From contig CAYRXW010000007.1 of the NCBI GenBank assembly GCA_964428335.1, forward strand, positions 1-64,000: DNA of 64,000 nucleotides. Reading direction: 5' to 3'. The translations under genes were made by a program, and so were the position numbers. This DNA is from GW2011-AR15 sp964428335. GTDB lineage: Archaea > Nanobdellota > Nanobdellia > Woesearchaeales > GW2011-AR15. Shown in pieces: positions 60,781-64,000 of the stretch (the first letter of the stretch is position 1; each line of letters begins with the position of its first letter). Below the pieces are notes generated by a model, which ran no database searches, had not been told where the DNA came from, and saw only the letters and a list, made by a program, of their open reading frames with translations.

Positions 60781-61332
60781 ATGAAAAAAGAAGAGCTGAC
60801 AAATTTTTTTAAGGGAAATTCAAAGCTCATCCTTCTTGCAGTCATAGGTTTTGTTGTCTTCCAGAAATACATGGTCATGATGGTCTCTTTTGTCCTGTTT
60901 GCACTCCTTGGGATTTTCACTATAAAGATATCAAGGGCAGTCCCTCATATATCTATTGAGACAGTGACGCCTGCAGCAATCCTTATGGGATATGCTTTTG
61001 GATGGAAAGTAGGCCTGATTTTTGGGATATTGATAGGTTTTATAGGATATATCAGGGCGTCCCAGGTGAACCTGACTATTATAATATGCTCGCTCCTTAT
61101 GGGCCTTGTCGGCGTCCTTGCTGACATGTTCAAAGGTATGGGGATGGCATTCTGGCTGGCATACCTAATAGCTTACTTTATTAGGGCAAACCTGTCTTTT
61201 TTCCTTATTTCAAAGATAAATTCAAACGTTGTTGAAAATATAATGCATTCGTACATCGAATCACTGTATAACATGGTAGTTGTCATCCATTTCATGACCT
61301 TGTTTTACAGCATAATACTTAATTTCATGTGA
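60781..61332 (+). CDS. Polytopic membrane protein, first of the CBS/membrane module
   Basis: 183 residues, about five or six membrane helices. Shares with 61861-62457 the VPH[IV][ST][IL]E motif after the second helix, followed by an A-Y or G-Y-A-F-G turn and a GYI/GYL pair. First gene of a three-gene unit with the CBS-TM protein and a second membrane protein. An AGTATAAAAAC box is upstream; divergent from secE-spt5. Substrate or function unknown. Confidence 0.75.
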   Translation: MKKEELTNFFKGNSKLILLAVIGFVVFQKYMVMMVSFVLFALLGIFTIKISRAVPHISIETVTPAAILMGYAFGWKVGLIFGILIGFIGYIRASQVNLTIIICSLLMGLVGVLADMFKGMGMAFWLAYLIAYFIRANLSFFLISKINSNVVENIMHSYIESLYNMVVVIHFMTLFYSIILNFM

Positions 61333-61343
61333 GGAGGGAAAAA

Positions 61344-61856
61344 ATGAAAAAAATCTTCAAGAGCATAAATAAGCTGATCACAGAGATACCGGTATCTGAA
61401 ATCATGGTAAAGAATGTCATAAGCCTTGATGACGAGGCATCTGCCAGCGAGGCAATCGATGTCATGACAAAGCATTCCATCTCAGGTGTCATTGTGAATG
61501 GAGATAACGGAAAACCTGTAGGCATATTAAGCGAAGGTGACTTGTTCAGAAAGGTTTTCCAGAAAGGAAAAGACCCCAAAAAAATCAAGCTAAAAGAAAT
61601 TATGCACCTAGGAGTTCAGACTTTTTCACCAAGTAAAAATATAGGGGAAGCTTCAGTTTTTATGAAAAAGCATAATATCAGTAAGCTTCCTATTGAAGAA
61701 AACGGAAAAATAATAGGGTATGTTACAAAGTCTGATCTTTTAGAAAAACTAAATGATATATATTACCAGAATAGGCAGTTCATATGGCTTACTGTAATTG
61801 TGATGATACAATTTTTAATCATAGCAATTCTTATTACATCAATGTTAAAGGGGTGA
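61344..61856 (+). CDS. Tandem CBS-domain protein with C-terminal membrane helix (second copy)
   Basis: 170 residues from the ATG at 61344, preceded by GAGGAGG (61331-61337); an in-frame GTG at 61329 is inside the preceding gene and lacks a site. CBS pair at about 18-138 (VSEIMVKNVISLDD, GILSEGDLF, LKEIMHLGV, GYVTKSDLL), then one membrane helix (about 147-165). Full-length paralogue of 4107-4625. Tight spacing (11 nt and 4 nt) with the membrane proteins on both sides. Confidence 0.88.
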   Translation: MKKIFKSINKLITEIPVSEIMVKNVISLDDEASASEAIDVMTKHSISGVIVNGDNGKPVGILSEGDLFRKVFQKGKDPKKIKLKEIMHLGVQTFSPSKNIGEASVFMKKHNISKLPIEENGKIIGYVTKSDLLEKLNDIYYQNRQFIWLTVIVMIQFLIIAILITSMLKG

Positions 61857-61860
61857 AATA

Positions 61861-62457
61861 TTGGCACTTGTAAACCAAAAGCAGAAGGAAAAATATAACA
61901 AACTTGTAAAAAAGTATGTCAATACAAAGAATGTGCTGATTTTTGGCATCCTACTTTTTGTTTTCCTTACATTTTCTTCAGCATTCAAAGGCATACTTCT
62001 TGTAGCCTTTTTCCTTCCGCTCGCAAGATACAGTGTTAAAATTACGGCTTTTGTCCCTCACGTGACGCTTGAACAATATACTTCAAGCACGCTTTTTTTA
62101 GCTTATATCTATGGTCCAGTTATAGGAGCATTAAGCGGCATTGTTTTAGGGCTTTATGGCTATCTTTCAAACGGGATCTCAAAATTCCTTGCTTTAGTCA
62201 ATGTTTTTGTAGCTTCTTTAGTTGGGTTCATGATCGGGACTTTTGTCAAGACTGGATTCATGAAAACATGGTCTTTTTCCTCTTCATTTGTCCTTGGGAT
62301 TGCAATATTCAACCTTATTGCTTTCATCGTGTTTTACTTTGTAGATCCGGATAAGATCCAGAACCTGACATACAGGAGCTCGCATCTATTCTTTAACGGG
62401 CTTATCTCTGTGATATTTTTCAACCTGTTTTACATGCTGTTTAATATGATTGGTTAG
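61861..62457 (+). CDS. Polytopic membrane protein, third gene of the CBS/membrane module
   Basis: 198 residues starting at TTG 61861, with GGGGTGA 6 nt upstream supporting that start. About five or six membrane helices and the FVPHVTLEQYTSS motif shared with 60781-61332 (PHISIETVT). The repeated family member flanking a sensor suggests a heteromeric membrane complex gated by the CBS protein. No enzymatic motif. Confidence 0.75.
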   Translation: MALVNQKQKEKYNKLVKKYVNTKNVLIFGILLFVFLTFSSAFKGILLVAFFLPLARYSVKITAFVPHVTLEQYTSSTLFLAYIYGPVIGALSGIVLGLYGYLSNGISKFLALVNVFVASLVGFMIGTFVKTGFMKTWSFSSSFVLGIAIFNLIAFIVFYFVDPDKIQNLTYRSSHLFFNGLISVIFFNLFYMLFNMIG

Positions 62458-62514
62458 AAACTATATCCTATTGAACATCTACACTTTTATATTAGTTGAT
62501 TTTCACATGCCTAT

Positions 62515-63288
62515 ATGAAGATATACAAAGTCCCGCTTTATGCAGGAAACCTGAAAATAAAAAAAGGCCTAGAGAAAGGCCCTGATGAGATTGCAAAAGC
62601 TATGCAGGGATTCTATCTTAAGGAGAATGGCGTGCTTCCGTTTATAGAAACTATTGGCCTGGAAATAAATAATTCTGATATCACAGCTGCAAATGATGTA
62701 ATTTCAAGAACAGTAGATTTCCCTTCAATAATCATTGGAGGGGACCATAGCATGACCTATTCATCATTCAAGGCTTTTTCAAAAAAGTTTAAGAATCCAG
62801 GAATTATTGTTTTTGATGCGCATCTTGACTGCGAAAATGATTTCTCTCCTCCGACACATGAGGATTACTTACGGGTTTTGATAGAGGAGAAGCACTTAAA
62901 GAGCGAAAATACTTTACTTGTCGGAATTCGGAACATGCATTCCAATGAACTGGAGTTTGCAAAAAAGAACAAGCTTAAGATATATTCTATGGGGGAGATA
63001 TCAAAAGAGGGAAAGAGGAAGACTGCTGATGCTTTCATGTCTGCAGCCAGGAATTTTGATGCACTTTATGTTTCTTTGGACATTGATGTCCTAGACCCTG
63101 CATTTGCACCTGGTACAGGATATATCGAGCCAGGAGGGTTGAGCACAAGGCAGATGATATATTTCATACAGAGACTGAAGAACCTGAAGAACATCTACGC
63201 CTGGGATCTAGTAGAAGTCAATCCTGACCTTGATATCAGGGGAATTACAGTGAGCGCTGCTGCAAAATTGGTTGTTGAGATGTGCTAA
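62515..63288 (+). CDS. Arginase/agmatinase-family hydrolase
   Basis: 257 residues. The binuclear manganese site is intact: GGDHS, FDAHLDC, SLDIDVLDPAFAPGTG. The family splits guanidino or related C-N bonds (arginine, agmatine, formiminoglutamate). Substrate-loop residues do not decide which. TTTTATATTAG upstream gives a leaderless start. The protein is a little shorter than typical agmatinases. 3' end overlaps the convergent gene by 4 nt. Confidence 0.88.
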   Translation: MKIYKVPLYAGNLKIKKGLEKGPDEIAKAMQGFYLKENGVLPFIETIGLEINNSDITAANDVISRTVDFPSIIIGGDHSMTYSSFKAFSKKFKNPGIIVFDAHLDCENDFSPPTHEDYLRVLIEEKHLKSENTLLVGIRNMHSNELEFAKKNKLKIYSMGEISKEGKRKTADAFMSAARNFDALYVSLDIDVLDPAFAPGTGYIEPGGLSTRQMIYFIQRLKNLKNIYAWDLVEVNPDLDIRGITVSAAAKLVVEMC

Positions 63289-63683
63289 TTTCTTTTTCTG
63301 TATTCTACCCATCTTACCTTCTTTTTTTCAACAACATCTTTTAGCTTTTGTTCCCTTGCGCTAAGCTTGCTTTCTCCGCTTTTTACTTCTACAAAAATAA
63401 CTTCGCTTGGTTCACCTAAGTCCATACCTTTGAAGACTATGAAATCAACTGGCTTTCCGATGAACCTGCATTCAGTAGGTGAATATGGGAAATCTGGCAT
63501 GTATGGCGCAAGTTGCTCTGAAAACTGTCCAGTCAGGACTTCACGGGATTTTTTCACGCTCATTTCCCTAATCTTAGGCAGGTTTTCTTTCCATTCCTGC
63601 TCTTTTATCATGCTTCCAATCTTATAGCCGAGCCATAGTAGGATAAGCACAAGCATGAAAAAAAGGAGGCTGTTTATTTCCAT
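63285..63683 (-). CDS. Membrane-anchored PD-(D/E)XK nuclease-like protein (Holliday-resolvase-related)
   Basis: 132 residues. N-terminal membrane helix (about 4-24) then a small alpha/beta domain with FRF-type start, KPVDFIVFKGM and IFVEVKSGESKLSAREQKLK: Asp, then E-x-K as the catalytic triad. This matches the group of predicted endonucleases distantly related to archaeal Holliday junction resolvases that carry an N-terminal hydrophobic segment. Substrate unknown. Confidence 0.8.
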   Translation of the reverse strand: MEINSLLFFMLVLILLWLGYKIGSMIKEQEWKENLPKIREMSVKKSREVLTGQFSEQLAPYMPDFPYSPTECRFIGKPVDFIVFKGMDLGEPSEVIFVEVKSGESKLSAREQKLKDVVEKKKVRWVEYRKRN

Positions 63684-63761
63684 ATTAACCTGCCAGATAG
63701 GTTTGAATATAAACTTTTTGAGATAAGGCTTTTATATAACTGATAGTTTCGCATCTGAAAC

Positions 63762-64000
63762 ATGACAACTCTTGAAGAAAAAACAATGCTTGCTTTTTTT
63801 AAGGATATTCTTTCAATAGATGGAGTAACTTATAATCCAGAAGCTTTTTTGCACGAACTCAAGCCTAATGAGTATACTCTTGAATTTGAATACGGTGGGT
63901 TCAATCATACTTTAACTTATGCCAAATCCAAGTATCTAAGAAAGTTGTATGTGTTTATGGAGCCTAAGGTAAAAACTGATTCAATTAGCAAGAATCTAGT
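63762..64000 (+). CDS. Partial hypothetical protein (N-terminal part)
   Basis: 79 complete codons from the ATG at 63762, open to the window edge. Begins MTTLEEKTMLAFFKDILS; soluble and mixed alpha/beta. TTTTATATAAC at 63730-63740 about 25 nt upstream supports a leaderless start. No function assigned. Confidence 0.6.
   Translation, partial: MTTLEEKTMLAFFKDILSIDGVTYNPEAFLHELKPNEYTLEFEYGGFNHTLTYAKSKYLRKLYVFMEPKVKTDSISKNL

Overview
This is a window of an AT-rich archaeal chromosome. Archaeal core genes are throughout: split RNA polymerase genes rpoH-rpoB''-rpoB'-rpoA'-rpoA'', TFE, Spt5, SecE, aIF1A, a thermosome, ribosomal proteins eS19, eL39, eL31 and eL41, and tRNA introns with bulge-helix-bulge (BHB) splice motifs. 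Mixed in are genes of bacterial type (GlpX fructose-bisphosphatase, bacterial-type MetK, LspA) and many short lineage-specific genes. Together this suggests a DPANN archaeon, most likely of the Woesearchaeota/Pacearchaeota kind. That assignment is inference; no tree was computed. Many genes have a TATA-like TTTAAATA or TTTATATA box about 25-30 nt before the ATG and no Shine-Dalgarno (SD) site, so leaderless transcription looks common. Genes inside operons often use GAGGTG or GGTGA sites, which match the 16S 3' end seen at 32535.

Layout. 0-7.6 kb: a partial gene and unknown genes, FtsY with a very long charged N-terminus, a CBS-domain/membrane protein pair, a secreted protein plus a membrane-anchored winged helix, and a structured intergenic region. 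7.6-12.3 kb: thermosome, unknown genes, an HPF-like protein, and the eS19-eL39-eL31 operon. 12.4-21 kb: a long methyltransferase-like protein, a tandem Lrp-type regulator, a PA14 surface protein, ArgS and unknowns. 21-29 kb: tRNA-Asp, intron-bearing tRNA-Lys and the RNA polymerase operon. 29-34.4 kb (minus strand): eL41, then 16S, tRNA-Ala with two introns, and 23S; no 5S is linked. 34.5-38 kb: MazG, tRNA-Glu with an att-like duplication, a winged-helix/aminotransferase fusion, and TFE. 38.5-46 kb: sugar phosphate genes (phosphomannomutase, GlpX, class I aldolase, enolase), LspA, aIF1A. 46.4-48.3 kb: two intron-bearing tRNA-Ser genes, an orphan receiver domain and a pentameric ligand-gated ion channel homologue. 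48.4-51.9 kb: an accessory island with a transposase, an RHH-led gene pair, an AbrB-membrane gene pair and small proteins, tied together by GGTACC-type palindromes at their start codons. 52-56.4 kb: a VTT membrane protein, MetK divergent from an XRE-CBS regulator with paired palindromes, a phosphoesterase. 56.5-59.7 kb: an unrecognised three-gene membrane/coiled-coil operon followed by a PAC2 protein. 59.7-64 kb: a structured RNA candidate, secE-spt5, a second and larger CBS/membrane module, an arginase-family enzyme, a PD-(D/E)XK nuclease-like protein and a partial gene.

Best candidates for something undescribed: the duplicated CBS-TM/membrane protein module (3.5-4.6 and 60.8-62.5 kb), the palindrome-linked island at 49.8-51.9 kb, the operon at 56.5-58.9 kb, the archaeal MocR-like fusion at 35.2-37.2 kb, and the tRNA-Ala with a second intron in its T-loop. 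Several small genes (eL39, eL41, two RHH proteins, an AbrB protein, a 43-residue membrane protein) were found by reading the gaps directly.
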